A DNA stretch of 64,000 bases from Earliella scabrosa (GCA_022605405.1 JABYQQ010000017.1:1054001-1118000), one strand, 5' to 3'; shown: positions 22,528-34,830, counted from the stretch's first letter. Notes: generated by a model not told the origin, from the sequence alone. Numbers and translations: made by a program.

Positions 22528-23000
22528 GCTGGGTGTTCTGGTGGCGAGGAAGACTCGCTTCAAACTCAGGTCGAGGCATCCTCAACGCGGCTCTGTCAAT
22601 TGGCGACTACGCGCGTGACTGAAGATGCTCACAACGAGGTATGTAGTGTTGAAATGCTTGAATGCGAGACGTCGTCTTGCGGCGTGTGCATGATAGATCT
22701 CATATTGAAATGCGCGATCAGTGTCGGCGCTCAAGCTCACACCCACAACAAGAAGGCATTTTGCTACACGGGCCGCAATTGGTGGAAGTCTATCCAATGG
22801 TAGCGTAGCTTGTCCTCCCTTGCACGCGTCGCCGAAGCCGATGAATCTGACGAACACTCGATCAGCTTCTACGTGCCGGTGTTGGCGCTCGCACAGTCTT
22901 CTACATCTGCGCATCGCCATTGCACCCACCGCCACCCTGCGCCCGATATATCCTCCTGCAGGATTCCGTACTCCTTCCTCCCTTCCCTGCTTCCGACTCC
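22528..23000 (+). other. Spacer before GDAIVWWR copy 2
   Basis: About 0.47 kb with the probable promoter of the next gene. No conserved element was recognised. Confidence 0.35.
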
Positions 23001-24761
23001 ATGGCATTCTCGTCGCTGCCTGTTGAGTCCCGTCTTGGACTCTTCCCCCCCGACTCCCTGTTCGACACCCCGAAAGTGATCTTAGCATTTGTCGATGGCC
23101 AGCGTGACTCGTCCATTCTCATTGTCTTGTCTTCGGCGTCGTTAGGTGAGACATACTCTTTCAGCGCATCGCGACTCTGACACGAAGCTGACTCTTTGCT
23201 TGAGGGATTTTCACAGCTCTAGTCACATTCGCAACAATCGTGCTCGTGTGAGTACTGACCTACCCATGTTAACTCGGTGCAATCCTGATCGACATTCGTG
23301 CACGACTCTGCAGCCGCAAAGGCGTTTCGAGACGGCCAACGATCATACTCCTCCTCGCGATGTACATCATGTACGTATCTGCGGCGGCAACGTGGACCGT
23401 ATATCTTGTCACGGCAATTGGGTATCACGGCGTCGTGCGCAGCTATACGTTACAATATGGCTGCCAGTGCACGGGCAGCATCCTGGGGGCCACTTGCCAA
23501 TTCTGCTCGGCTTCAGTTCCTTGCACCCACCAGGATTACGGTCTTCCGGCCCAGATTCATACTCTCACGCTCTGCGCACCGACCATCATCCTAACTGTCA
23601 ACGTGAGTGTCACCTCAGGCTCCGATCTACCCATCTTGCTGTTCTGACCCTCGTTCTATTGTTAGGTGATACTCGGTGACGCGATAGTCTGGTGGCGCGT
23701 GTTGGCCATCTGGCCAAGGAGCTTCCTCGTCCACGTAACTTGTCTCTTTCTCTTGATGGCTACCCTCGGTATGTACCGTGCCCGGCCTCGTAGGTTCGTC
23801 GCTCTGACACGCGTATTGCTACTAGGGACAAGCATACTCGATGCCGTAGAGTCGTGTCCGGCCTCCGTGTTCCAGCCACTCTGGTATGACAACTTGTACG
23901 AGGTACCTTCAGGCGCGCTCTTCCAGCAGAACCTGCTCGGACTCAGCGCCTCCGTCCTGTCATTGGCAACGAATCTGGTCGCCTCGGCGCTCATCTGGTG
24001 TAAAGCGTGGTACGTGCGCGACCATCGAGAGGGGAAGAGGAGCAGATTTTCTCTGGTTGCTGATATCTATCATGTTACAGGGAACATCGGAAGATGATCG
24101 AGGGCCTATCTTTGGGCCGGACATCTCGCGTCGAGCGCGTCCTGTCTCTGCTCGTCGAGTCTGGTCTAGTGTATTGCGTTCTGTGGGTACGTGTTGTGTA
24201 TGATCTGTCAACAACGAGCTCCTGGGAGCGCGAGCGCGAACTGACTGTAAACAGGCCGTTATCGTCGCATACCAAGTCCGTTGGCAGATCGAAGATGGGG
24301 ATTCCGCCAATTCAGACTCGTCGACCGGACTCTCGGCGTTCGACTACTTCCTCCGGGGATGTCTCATCCCGTTTGTCGTAAGTTCTCCCCCAATGTCTGT
24401 CGTTTAGAGCTAACACCGTCTTGACGGGCAGGGCATGTATCCAACTGCCATCATCATCCTTGTCGCGCTCAACAAGTCGCACTTCCACGGCACGTCGTTA
24501 GGTGTACCGATATCCACCATCTCCTTCTCTCGGAGCGCGAAGGAAGGTTCTGTCTCGCAGGACGAGAATGATGAGGACCCGGATTGGGTCCTTCCTCCTC
24601 AGGCGCGGCCACTACTGGCTGCTCTACCGATCCGAGGTGCACATGCGAGTCCGCCCGTTCTTTCGAATGGCTTACTACTACCACGCGCGAGAGAGAAGTC
24701 GTATAGACATTCTGAGCTCGAGCTCAGAGACGTTGATTGCATGAGTCGTCGGACACTTTGA
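23001..24761 (+). CDS. Seven-helix membrane protein of the GDAIVWWR family, copy 2
   Basis: It starts MAFSSLPVESRLGLFPPDSL. Spliced exons give ALVTFATIVLV, RKGVSRRPTIILLLAMYIM, VILGDAIVWWRVLAIWPRSF, the loop ILDAVESCPASVFQ, VLSLATNLVASALIWCKAW, RVERVLSLLVESGLVYCVLW, YFLRGCLIPFV and GMYPTAIIILVALNKSHFHG. A polar, acidic C-terminal tail (SQDENDEDPDW) ends in MSRRTL-stop. Seven introns of 45-80 bases all keep frame. It has the same exon order as the gene at 19336-20974 but lies on the opposite strand, and an extra hydrophobic exon is present near the N-terminus. The function is unknown; a receptor-like or scaffold role would be speculation. Confidence 0.75.
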
Positions 24762-26089
24762 TATATATACCATTGATAAGTGAAAATTCTTATTTGTGCG
24801 TTCGAGTTGACACGCGCTGAATCCAAGATGAGGCTTCAAGAATTAGCCTGGTGCATAGGCGAAGTGAGCAGCGTGAGGCCCGGAGGTCACTGCGTTCTTG
24901 CAGACAAGGGCACTCGTCCACAGCGAGGAGTCAAGACGACGTTTCCAAGAGCAGGCAACAAGTTGAGCAATGTGTGGAGCGGCAGAGGACAAAGCTGACC
25001 GGTCAAGGCTCCGGGAGTCTGGAGAAACGCTGAGGACATGAAGCGACTCCTCTGAGTCTCCATCCAGCCCACATCCGGCAGTGCGGGCCGGGCTCCGAGC
25101 GCGCAAGCAAGCCTGAGCCGACACGCGAGTCGCCTTCCCCGCTTTCCTCCCCTCTCCCACTGCTCCTTGGCCTTCTCCCTCAACCCGCGCAGTGCGTTTG
25201 CGCACCTTTGCATTCCAAATCTTATAAGTAGGCCCCCTTTTCTGCGTCGCGTTGGACGCGCATATCACCGGCGACAAATCGCGCTTCGTGCGCAACGGGT
25301 TCCGCCCCAGCACAGTGATCCTTAGCCCTATGTTCTGTGAGGCAGCCGAGTCGCAGGACCGTCACGACGAGGACGCGATCAAGAGATCCTTGCGTCGCGG
25401 GCTCTGCAGACGAACGAGGAGGCCATGCTGGGGTCGGGAGTGAGACGATGACCATGTTGTGTGTGTGAGCAATCTCTCTCCACAATCCATTTCGAGTTCC
25501 GTACGTCCTTGCTGTCAATGTCCCTCCCAATCCCCGGTCCTCTGCTCAGCGCTCAACGTCAACATCTCCCTCTGCAAACCGTATCAAACTCAACGGTTCC
25601 CCTTCCCAGATGATCCCTGTGCTGCACACGCTCACTACGGGCGCGAGTGGTTCCAAGGCTCAGCACTGCGTGCTCACCCGCATTGCCAGATTCGCTGAGA
25701 TCCAGACCTCGCTCGTCGCTTCTGTCGTAGTTCACGAAGGAAGCACGACGCTACACCGACACCAAGATCGGGCAAAGTCAGCGCAAGCCGAGGAGAGCCC
25801 TATCGACCTCGACCCTCTGATCTCGCAAGCTGGCTGCTCTCGAAGCCCGTCGTCGCAAGACAACGGCACAAACGGCGGCGAAGGTCACCTCCGAGGTCAG
25901 TCCTCTTCGTACTGTTCACTGCCAGCTCCGAGCGTGACGCTAATTATACAAGAGCTCGCTCCTGGAACCACTGCCTACGGATGTTGTCTGCCCATGCCAT
26001 AGGACAATCGCCCACCAAAGCTGCGCAAGGTTTGGATCGCGAAGAATGGCAAAGGGCTGCGCAGACACAAGCACCATCGTAAGCTGAAC
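24762..26089 (+). other. Gene-poor spacer
   Basis: About 1.3 kb. A TATA-like ttataagtag lies near 25222, but no convincing gene follows it directly. ORFs around 25450-26000 are short and of biased composition. Confidence 0.35.
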
Positions 26090-27275
26090 GTCGACATGAA
26101 CGTGCAGTCTCCGACGGCGAGCGAGGACAGCAGACGGACGCGGTGGGAGAGCGTGAAGGACAGGTCGTATTTCGGTGCGTTCATCGTGATGTCTGAGTCT
26201 CTGCGACTCACATTTGTACTGATAGCCGTGGCAGACTCACACGACATGCCTCCTCCGTTCCTTCCGCCTTCCCGCACGCCCTCTTTGAACTCCCTCCGTG
26301 ACACCCACGCCCAATCTCACCATCACCCGTTTCCGATCTCCGCCTCCTCTTCGTCTTCAAAGTCGCGCGCAGCTGTCGACGGCTCCGTGCCCCCTCCTGT
26401 TCCAACCCTCTCCCTCCCCTCACTCGAATGCTTCTCGCGCTGACTCTCAAGCTCCGCCAACCGCCTCTGCTCCCTCCTCGTCCTCCTCAAACTCCGCCGC
26501 ACCCTCTTCTTCCTCTTCGACCAAGTCCACCGCTGCCAAATCGAAGGCGCGCAAGCCTGCTGCACCTCCACGGCTGCCAAGTCGTTCAAAATGCGAAGGC
26601 GAAGGCAAAAGCGAGGTGCAAGAAGCGCGATGACGAGATGCATACGGAGAGGGAGTCTGCTAAGGACCGGGCGAAAGAGAAGGGCCAGGCGAAAGAGAAG
26701 CCTGAGCCCGCGAAGCAGGCTGCAGCAGCTCGTCCGCGCACGCCGATCGGGAATAGGAGCAGGACGAGCCCCCCGTCCTCAAGCCGTCGTTGCTGCGTCG
26801 CGATGACCCGGTCAAGAGCAAGAGGAGGAAGGTCAAGTCCGAGTCCGAGTCGTCGCGCTCTCCGCCGATGCTCGCCGCGTCTGTGTCGTCCCCTCCGCCG
26901 CCTTGTGTCCCGATCGTTGTTGCGCCTGAGCTCGCGCCCGATCCTTCAGAACAGGGCGAGGAGAGTGACATAGGACGTCGGACCCATACTTCTCGTGCGG
27001 ACGACGCGACGGAGGTCGACCAGCCTCATACGCTCCGCTCAGTGAGACCTTCACGTCCCGCAAGTCCGTCGCCGCCGCCCCGCACCTCTCGCAGGCTCCC
27101 AGACACGCGCCTCCCGCTTGTTGCGCACGCGTTGCAAGAGATGGCCAAGATCTTAAGCCAAAGCCGCTGCCGCTCGCATCGCGCTCACACGTACCCCCGA
27201 CGCCGGACGGACCTCCCCTCGTTCTATGCACGCGACATCTCGTCCACGCGCCACTGGCCGCCGTCTTCCTGTTGA
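26090..27275 (+). pseudogene. Possible decayed gene for a Ser/Pro/Lys-rich protein
   Basis: Low-complexity coding-like sequence jumps between frames. First comes NVQSPTASEDSRRTRW, then a Pro/Ser-rich stretch (PPFLPPSRTPSLNS), a Ser-rich stretch (SAPSSSSSNSAAPSSSSS) with KSKARKPAAP, a Lys/Glu stretch (ERESAKDRAKEKGQAKEK), and a basic NLS-like VKSKRRKVKSESES before acidic and Pro-rich residues. I could not join these with consistent introns. Either the gene is frameshifted or it has introns I cannot place. The composition suggests a disordered nuclear protein, and no domain was recognised. Confidence 0.35.
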
Positions 27276-28151
27276 CTTGCATGTACGCTTTGTACATTGT
27301 ATCCATCTCCCCCTGCTCTCGCGTTTGTATGAAAGTGAGGCAGCCGCTCTTACTAATCGGCGCTGCACTTTTCCTCCGGCCCGCAGCTAGAGGACAAGCT
27401 TAGATAGCCTGGCCGCGCTGGTGACAGGGTGCTACCGCGCGCGACGCGACACGTTACAGGCACGTGAAATATGTGACGAGCGCGTCGGGTTACCGTACTC
27501 GAGCCGTCCGCGTTAGGAGCCGTCGTCCTCGTCGTCCTCGGACATCCCGGTCGACATCGATATGCTCGCTCTCAATGTCCAACCCCTGTGTCGTGCTCCG
27601 GAATGCACGAGTTCTCACTAGTAGATTGCGAACCTGTCTCTGTTGCATTCAATTGCATCATGACGTTGTGCCTTGACAATTGCGACACACTCCTCGTTCG
27701 ACCATCAGTCGACTAGGGCCGGCACCAATTCGGACTTGAAGCAAGATGCTGGTGTTGTGAACGGTGAGGCTCTGCGTTCGGCGTTCCGACTCTGTTGACC
27801 CGACCCGAGCCCGCCCTGTTGACCCGACCCCTACATGTTCGCGGATCGTCTCGGGCTTTCCAGTTCGAACGATCGTGAACACCCGCCGTACGGGTTACTC
27901 AACGTCGATCGTGCTCCGGAGCCGGATTGCGAGGTATCTGAGGGCGGGGGCGGATGAGGCTGGCAGCGACGCGCTAGGCTTCCGCCCGAGGAACATGGGC
28001 AGCGCGGATGTCAGCCTCGCGCTTATAACCCTCGTGCCTCGGAGGTTCACCTCCTCACCTATCTTGCTCCTGAACCACGATCTGCTTGACGCAGACCTAT
28101 ATTGCCACCCAAAGCACAGCTACGTATAACGATCGTGACATTTCACTCACT
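27276..28151 (+). other. Spacer
   Basis: About 0.9 kb. It includes a short imperfect direct repeat around 27789-27830 (two ttgacccgaccc boxes). A cttataaccc TATA-like site near 28021 may serve the gene starting at 28152. Confidence 0.35.
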
Positions 28152-29390
28152 ATGCCTAGGTCCACGAGCGACAGCTTCCGCGACAATGAGGTTGCGACGT
28201 CGACGTTCGCGACGCCGTTCGGCACTCCGTTCTTCGGCCGGACCGAGGACGGGGAGTGGAGGAAGTTCTCGATGGACGAGCTCAGGAGCCAGTACGAGGC
28301 GTGGGAGAGCAAGAGGTTTGGTGAGTTCCAGATCCCTATTCTTTGGTTGGTGAGCGATGTACTCACTGCGGGTGGACCATCTCGCAGCTTCCCGCCGCCA
28401 GAGTTGGGCCGACGAGGTCGAGGAGGAGCTCTTCGTTGAAGAGATGATTGTGAGTCATTGCTGTCATCTCCGTTGCTTCGCACCTCACAAACTCCGCGAT
28501 TTGAAGGAGGCCGAGGAGGATGAGGAGGAGATGGCGCCCGTGGTCATCGAGAAGAAGCCCGCCGCGACCATTGAGGCGCTCCGCGCTGGGATGATGAACA
28601 CTATCAGCATCTTGGAGGAGAACGTCGTCCACATCGAGCTCGCCGTGGAACTGGCTGAATATACAGAGGCCGTGGCGGTCGTCGGCACCATGGACACCGC
28701 CAGCATCCCGGAGGAGAACTTCATGGACATCGATCTCGCCGCAGAGATGGCTCAGGCGGACATTTCCTTCTACGACGAGACTGTTTCCTGCGACACCGTG
28801 GCGGCTCCGAGGTGAGGCTTTCTTTGATGGTCATTCTGCTGACTCCAATGGCTGACATTCTTGTTAGGCTGTTCAAGGTGTTCGTTGACGACGAGGCTAT
28901 TTCCCCCTGCGATGACATTAGCACCCAACCCCCCTCCACGCCCAACATCATCGGCGCCGACCTTCTCAGGCGCTTCGCGACTCAACCCGACGCCAACTCG
29001 ATGAGCCAGGACGAGCGCGACGCGCTTGAAGTCGAACAGTTCTTGGCCGCAGTGGAGGAAGAAAACGGTAGGAAGGAGAACGTCGACGTTTCAGGCGAAG
29101 TGGTGGCTCGTCGCGGGTCGGTGGAGGTCGCGGGGGCGGAGCGGGAGGCGCTGAAGGAGTTGAAGGTGAAGAAGTCGAAGCGGTCATCGGGGAAGCGGAC
29201 GCGCGTGAGTGCCGAGTCAGAGGGCGAGGTGAGTACTCAATCTTCTTTCGCCACCGACTCGAAAGCACCCAGCTCACATCGTGCGGACACGCAGAATCAA
29301 CCAAAGAAACTGTCGAAGCGCAAGGACTCCGGTCCCCGGCACCAACGCCTGAGGCACACCCTGTCATCCATCGGCAACGCGGAGAAGTGA
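28152..29390 (+). CDS. Hypothetical acidic protein with basic tail
   Basis: Product not recognised. MPRSTSDSFRDNEVATSTFA leads into GTPFFGRTEDGEWRKFSM, then splices to ASRRQSWADEVEEELFVEEM. A long acidic, Ala/Glu-rich exon (28508-28812) contains two related segments, MNTISILEENVVHIELA and MDTASIPEENFMDIDLA, which look like an internal duplication of about 42 residues. Then come LFKVFVDDEAISPCDD, a Glu-rich stretch and a basic end (VKKSKRSSGKRTR, NQPKKLSKRKDSGPRH). About four introns keep frame. No membrane helix or known domain is visible. A nuclear, disordered protein is the simplest reading. Confidence 0.55.
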
Positions 29391-29690
29391 GCGAATGGTG
29401 AGGGATCGACGGTCGACAGGTCCGCGACAACGGCAACTCGGCATCTTCGACGAACTTGAAGGACGACCGGCGAGGCGGAGTCTTGGGGTAGGCTCTTGCG
29501 CCCATTCGCTGTCTTGAAGACTCGACGCGACACGCCGCGTGAAAGGACACAGGGAGATCCCTCCCTGAAACAGATGAGTGGTTCTTTCCCGAGGGAGGGA
29601 CCGCTGTGGTCCTGGCGCATACCTCTTCGTGGTCCTCGGGACGAGTACCCGCCTGAGCGGCGGGGAAACCGAAATGCGCTTTTCACTTGT

Positions 29691-29825
29691 TCCAACCTCG
29701 TCTGCTGTTTCGCGCCTATCCTTCAACTCCGTTCAAACGTTCAAGCCTCGGAGGGTTGGGCTGTTGACCGCGAGCGCTGTGCGCCCGCCGGCCAAGGACG
29801 CGGTGTTGGCTGAGCCGTCATGCCC
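29691..29825 (+). repeat. 135-bp direct repeat R, copy 1
   Basis: Begins tccaacctcgtctgctgttt and ends gagccgtcatgccc. By eye it is identical over its whole length to 30060-30194, 369 bases downstream. No coding function was seen. Confidence 0.85.
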
Positions 29826-29897
29826 GATAACACCGCGGTTTTGGCTTGAACGAGAGTATGGATTTATAAGCTCATTAAGTAGGGAGTGGGGGGCGGG

Positions 29898-30059
29898 CAA
29901 AAGAAGCAAAAGCGGATGAGCGAGGAATCTGGGCGAGAAAGGTCGAGCAAAAGTTGGCAGGAACACATGGTGGAACAGAGCAAAACTGCTGGCGCTCACG
30001 GACGCTGCTCGGTTGGACCTGGGGGCCGGTCTCGCCGGCTCGGCCGGCCCCTGTTTGTA
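29898..30059 (+). repeat. 162-bp dispersed repeat S, copy 1
   Basis: Begins caaaagaagcaaaagcggat and ends gcccctgtttgta. It matches 34402-34563 with only a two-base difference (ctggcgctc against ctcacgctc). It contains a GC-rich partial palindrome (ggggccgg ... ccggcccc). It directly abuts repeat R copy 2. Confidence 0.85.
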
Positions 30060-30194
30060 TCCAACCTCGTCTGCTGTTTCGCGCCTATCCTTCAACTCCG
30101 TTCAAACGTTCAAGCCTCGGAGGGTTGGGCTGTTGACCGCGAGCGCTGTGCGCCCGCCGGCCAAGGACGCGGTGTTGGCTGAGCCGTCATGCCC
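30060..30194 (+). repeat. 135-bp direct repeat R, copy 2
   Basis: Second copy of the element at 29691-29825, placed immediately after repeat S so that the order is R - spacer - S - R. Confidence 0.85.
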
Positions 30195-33090
30195 AACCAA
30201 GAGCCGCAGAGGCGACCCGCGGCTGGCCAACGACGCGACGCCCAACCCAGAGACGAGGCGGCTACTATCCACTGTATTTCTGCTCTAAGGCTAGGGTACG
30301 AATTAGAGGCGGCGCTCAGCTCCCGAACGATGTCAGACAAATCGCCCGCAGCTTGAACACATCTGCGGACTTGTATACCACTGGCACTGCTGAGGGCGGG
30401 AAAGACTCAGAGGGCGGCAGAGCCGGGCAGACACACATCCCGTTTTATCGATCACAATAATCAGAGGAGGGCTGCGTGAGTCTGATACGGGCGCTGCATG
30501 GACTGATGAATGTATGCCTGGAGCAGACGTGACCGGCGCACTGCCTCGAACTTGGGGGTTAGTTCAAGGAGGTGCTGAGGATAAAACGAATTTCAATGCT
30601 GTTGATAGTGACGTGGAACCCGGCCGCAGGCGGACTTAGCTTACGAGGACCCATGATAGCGGTCGTGATGTTGAAGAAGGACAGTTTCATGGTGAAAGAA
30701 AGACAGGGAGATGACTAGTCTCGCGGTTGCGGCATGCACCGGCGGCGGGTGGCATTGGCCTTAGGCGGCAGTGAGACGGCGCCTGCAGTTGAAGTAATGT
30801 GTCCAAACTGCCAGTGTGAGGCTGCCTTCGGAGCCCGCTGAGGAGACTGGATATCATGCTGAATGGCAGCATTGGCAGGTTGGATGCTGATATGGAGCCC
30901 CGGTGGCACCGTTAACATTGTCCATGGTAGACGCTGGACGGCGAGCAGCACTGAGAGTGGCTGCTGTTTGATTTAAGGCCTCGCGCTGATCTCCAGGATG
31001 AACGTATTTGCGGCAGGTTTGAAACCGAGCATCATTCAAACCTGTTACCTGTCACCTTCGCCGTACGCAGTGAACCTATTGGTACTCTGGTGAAATGAAC
31101 AGCTTGAATTAGGGGGAAATCATGTCGTGTTCCATCTGAGACTGCGAGTGGGATATCTCAAGGCACTGGAAACACACAGTGGAGAATGGTGGAGGACGGC
31201 TTTCGTTTGCTAGCCTCGTCAGCCAGCCCAGTCGTACTCCCTCTCAGGCTGGCAGAGTACAGTTCTGATAGGACGGGAAGAGGCCGTCGTACGTGAGCTG
31301 AGAGATGACGGGGTGAGATTGTGGCCAGATGCCGTGTGATCAGAGAGCGGCGGTTCGTGGCAGCGGATGCCGAGGACAGCGAAGACTGGCGTGTGCTTGG
31401 GTCTGGTCGGTGACACGCGTAGGCTATTGCGTTGAATGTACTGAAAGACATACTAGCGGCGGTAGCTTGGGCAGCGTCGGTATGGGCCCGAGGGCCAAGC
31501 GGATGCGAAGAAGATGCAACGCGGCATGGCAGTGGAGAGTCGGTGTGACCAGTTGTCACTCGAGCTCAGTAGATTCGAGGCGAGCCGCAACACAGAGGCT
31601 GCAGTAGACTCATCAGAACGCTCCAGGTCATGGGCGTGACTCGGAGTTCTTTGACTGACAAGAAGTTAACGTGATAATTCCTCCAAGTGAGAAGTCTACC
31701 TGTACGCTCAGACATGAGTGATTCAGGGTACCAGCGGTGAAAGGGTATACTAGTACCGTGACGGCATTCTAAATGCTGAGGCCCAGCGCAGGAGCTCCAC
31801 TATGGCACTCACGGTGGCTGATGTCATGGTATAACGATCGTTCCGAGTTCGCGCTGAGATCTAAGGGATGATTACTCTCAGCGAGATTTGCAACCATGGA
31901 GTCCCTCGAGTTCGTTTCGGTGTTATGAAGCATTCTGAGCGGATTGAGTGAGTAGTGTGGGTACCAGGGCTCCGTGCGTCGCGCTCAGTACTGCGCCTGT
32001 GATGACGGACGAATAATCGATCATCATGCTACAACCGCGGGCCCTGTGCACGGTGCATAAAGCCTAGAGAGCTGGACAACTGTCGCAACTTAGATAAACT
32101 TTGAGCGTGCCAAGATCGGATCGTTAGTAGGCCTTAGTCCCACCCCAGAACAGACTTGGGGTCAGTTGTATCCGAGTTTCCGACACTTCGCAGCTACACG
32201 TGTGTGATATGGCGTCGAGTGCATGCTACACTTCAAGTTTGTGATGACTGGAAGCTCCTACGAGGAGCAGAAGTGGTAAATCGGGAGTGGGGGTACCGCG
32301 GTTGTGGTGCGTAGAATCCAGGCAATCGGATGATGCGGCTGCCAGTGTCACCTCCGACCGCGTGTAGGTCACACATGGTAGTATGTGGCTCGCGGGCAAA
32401 CACATTGAGGGTATGGAGTCGCTCGGCCCTGTACTAGACAGCTCCATGAGCGGCACCCGGTGGCCGGGTTGGGCGAGTGCGCATTGGGGTCTGCGGGGGG
32501 TGTGTGGTGCGCGCTGCAACGATTCTACTAAAAGACAGTAGACATAGTTAGACGGACGACGCGGTTCTGACGGAAAAGGCGTGGAGTCCGCAGAACAAAG
32601 AGCGTCTATGGCAGGAGAACCTTGTGCCGCTGTGCGACTGATCAAGAATTACTTGTAGTTCAGGCTTGTGCGGAGGACTCTGATTTTGGTACAGCAGACT
32701 GGATAGTGCAGAAGGATGTGGCCTGTTGGTGTTGAGCATAAGGTGGGCCGGACGTGTCATGATTCCTGATCCCGACGCCCGTGCACCTGCGTCGTAATCC
32801 GGTTACAGGTCAGTGCATGCGTCTAGTAGCCCAATATGCGTGATGTCTCTGAGCGGGCCTTCGCGCGGCGATGTTGGTATGATAATGCTAGAGGCGTGTA
32901 GTATCGCATTCGAGTTGTGCAAGGTACCGAGCAGCCTGTACTAGTACTGGGGTGGGCGCTGGTGAGGATGTGGAAATGCTGGTGGGGTGGAGAGTAGAGC
33001 TACGTGATGAATGTGGGGTCGCGAGATATGTGCGTGCGTGCGTTGATTTATGATGCATGCACTGAGTAAGTGGGACACCATGCATACGTT
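30195..33090 (+). other. Gene-poor region
   Basis: About 2.9 kb of unique-looking sequence with only short ORFs on both strands. I recognise no domain, RNA gene or transposon protein. It could be old, decayed transposon DNA. Confidence 0.4.
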
Positions 33091-33109
33091 CGTTACCTGT
33101 GAGGGTGCA

Positions 33110-33415
33110 AAATAGCGAGCGAGCGAGCGAGCGACAGTATGTGCGCGAATGATGCGGCGAGCGAGCGTGCGTGCGTGGCATATGCGCGCGGAAGATATGT
33201 GAACAAGCGGTGCACGTGGTGACGTTCGAGCGAGCAAGGGTGAGTGCTGCTAGTGTGGTGCATGACGTACGTTTGTGCGCGGAAGACATAGGTACAAGCG
33301 AGGTGCGTGTTAAGCATATGAGCGTGCGATCGAGCGGGCGCGGGCGCCTCCGTGCGTGACATATGTGCACGGAACACATATGTACGAGCAAGGTGCATGA
33401 TGTACGTGCGAGCGA

Positions 33416-33446
<31 letters not shown>

Positions 33447-33720
33447 TTCCTGCATGCGTGACATATGTGCGCAGAAGACATATGTACGAGCGAGGTGCGT
33501 GATGACGTGCGAGCGAGCGAGCGAGTACGGATGCATGGCATATGTTCGCGGAAGACATATGCACAAGCAAGCGTACCCGGTAAACGTGCGAGCGAGCGAG
33601 CGTGTGTGCATGACATATGTGCGCGAGAGCCATATGTACGTGCAGGACACGTTATAACGAGCGAGCGAGCGAGCGTATGTGCATGACATATGTATGTGCG
33701 TGGTTGAAGATGCTAAGTAC
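33110..33720 (+). repeat. Minisatellite with ~80-bp unit and paired CATATG-like boxes
   Basis: About seven degenerate units, each with a run of gcgagcgagc and gtgcgtgc, then gacatatgtgcgcggaagac, then atatgtacgagcgaggtgcg. Many units place two catatg-type hexamers 16-20 bases apart. The gcga and gtgc tetranucleotide runs are themselves microsatellites. All reading frames across it are biased artefacts. Confidence 0.8.
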
Positions 33721-33739
33721 ATGCGAGCGTGCGTGGTAA

Positions 33740-33900
33740 CGAGTGAGCGAGCGGGTGTGTGTGTGAGCGTGACATACAGTAGATGTGTAGCGCATCCGAG
33801 TGCGATGTGCATACGCGGGTGCGTGTCAGCGTGACATACGGTGGATGTGGAGTGCATGCGAGTGCGATGTGCATACGCGTGAGATGACACACATGTGGGC
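33740..33900 (+). repeat. Second tandem repeat, ~67-bp unit, two copies
   Basis: Two units with gtgcgatgtgcatacgcg preceded by gcgtgacatac(a/g)gt(a/g)gatg. The array adjoins the CATATG minisatellite and may derive from it. Confidence 0.6.
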
Positions 33901-34401
33901 GAGATAGACATGTATGCGAGGGGGGATATGACAGGACGAGGTGCTTACTCACATGCTGCGCCATCGCCTGAGTTGATGAACGGGTGAGGGATGGCGGAGA
34001 AGAGTCCCTGCTCGAACACTTTGGTGGCGGCCGTCTGCGAGCGGCTTGCATGACAGGATTTCTGCCCGGAGTGGGTCGTCTGGCGCTGGGAAGGAGGCTA
34101 CTAGGGTAGGGGATAGCCTGAGTATGCGTGTGACGCGGGCAAAGCTTTGCTACAGGGGTTGCTTGAGGCGTCGCTCCGACGTGTAGTTGCGCAATGCTGC
34201 TGCGAGTCCAATGTCGGAGTTGGAGCGCAAGCGGTCGTGTTGAACCAAGGCTGACGTTTCTGGTGGATGCTGGACGTTGGCCGGGGAAATGACAGGGGCG
34301 CAGAGTTGAACATGCTACAGGCTAGAATAAACCGCATAGCAAGTCCAGGGAGAGAGAGAGCAAAAAAGGCAGAAGCGAATGAGTTAATGGAACAGAGCAA
34401 A

Positions 34402-34563
34402 CAAAAGAAGCAAAAGCGGATGAGCGAGGAATCTGGGCGAGAAAGGTCGAGCAAAAGTTGGCAGGAACACATGGTGGAACAGAGCAAAACTGCTCACGCT
34501 CACGGACGCTGCTCGGTTGGACCTGGGGGCCGGTCTCGCCGGCTCGGCCGGCCCCTGTTTGTA
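34402..34563 (+). repeat. 162-bp dispersed repeat S, copy 2
   Basis: Near-identical to 29898-30059 in the same orientation, 4.5 kb apart. Here it is not followed by repeat R. The near-identity in otherwise unrelated flanks implies a recent copying event. Confidence 0.85.
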
Positions 34564-34830
34564 ATCAGTAGATGATGTTGCATCGTCTGAGATGCTCTTC
34601 GCTCTCAATGTTGTCAACATTGTGACAATTGGTACAGGTACATGCTCTTCTACATACTGGATGTGAAGTCCATTCTAGGCAATGCTCGTGCCGCTGGCTC
34701 ATCAGCCTCGACGCCGAGTCCTTAGTGCAATGATTCCGTCTATCGTTGTATCCAAACCGGACATGATGCTTCGAACTGACGCTGCGTCCTGTCCCATTCA
34801 AGTTCCCGAGACCTGGACACGCACGCACGC

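Noticed and set aside
30195..33090. Candidate ncRNA or LTR element in the gene-poor stretch
   Set aside because: No terminal repeats, primer-binding site, coding remnant or RNA-gene signature could be pointed to by reading.
32888..33911. Long minus-strand ORFs rich in His, Ala, Arg, Thr and Ser
   Set aside because: These are translations of the gcga/gtgc/catatg minisatellite. All frames are open for compositional reasons and no domain is present.
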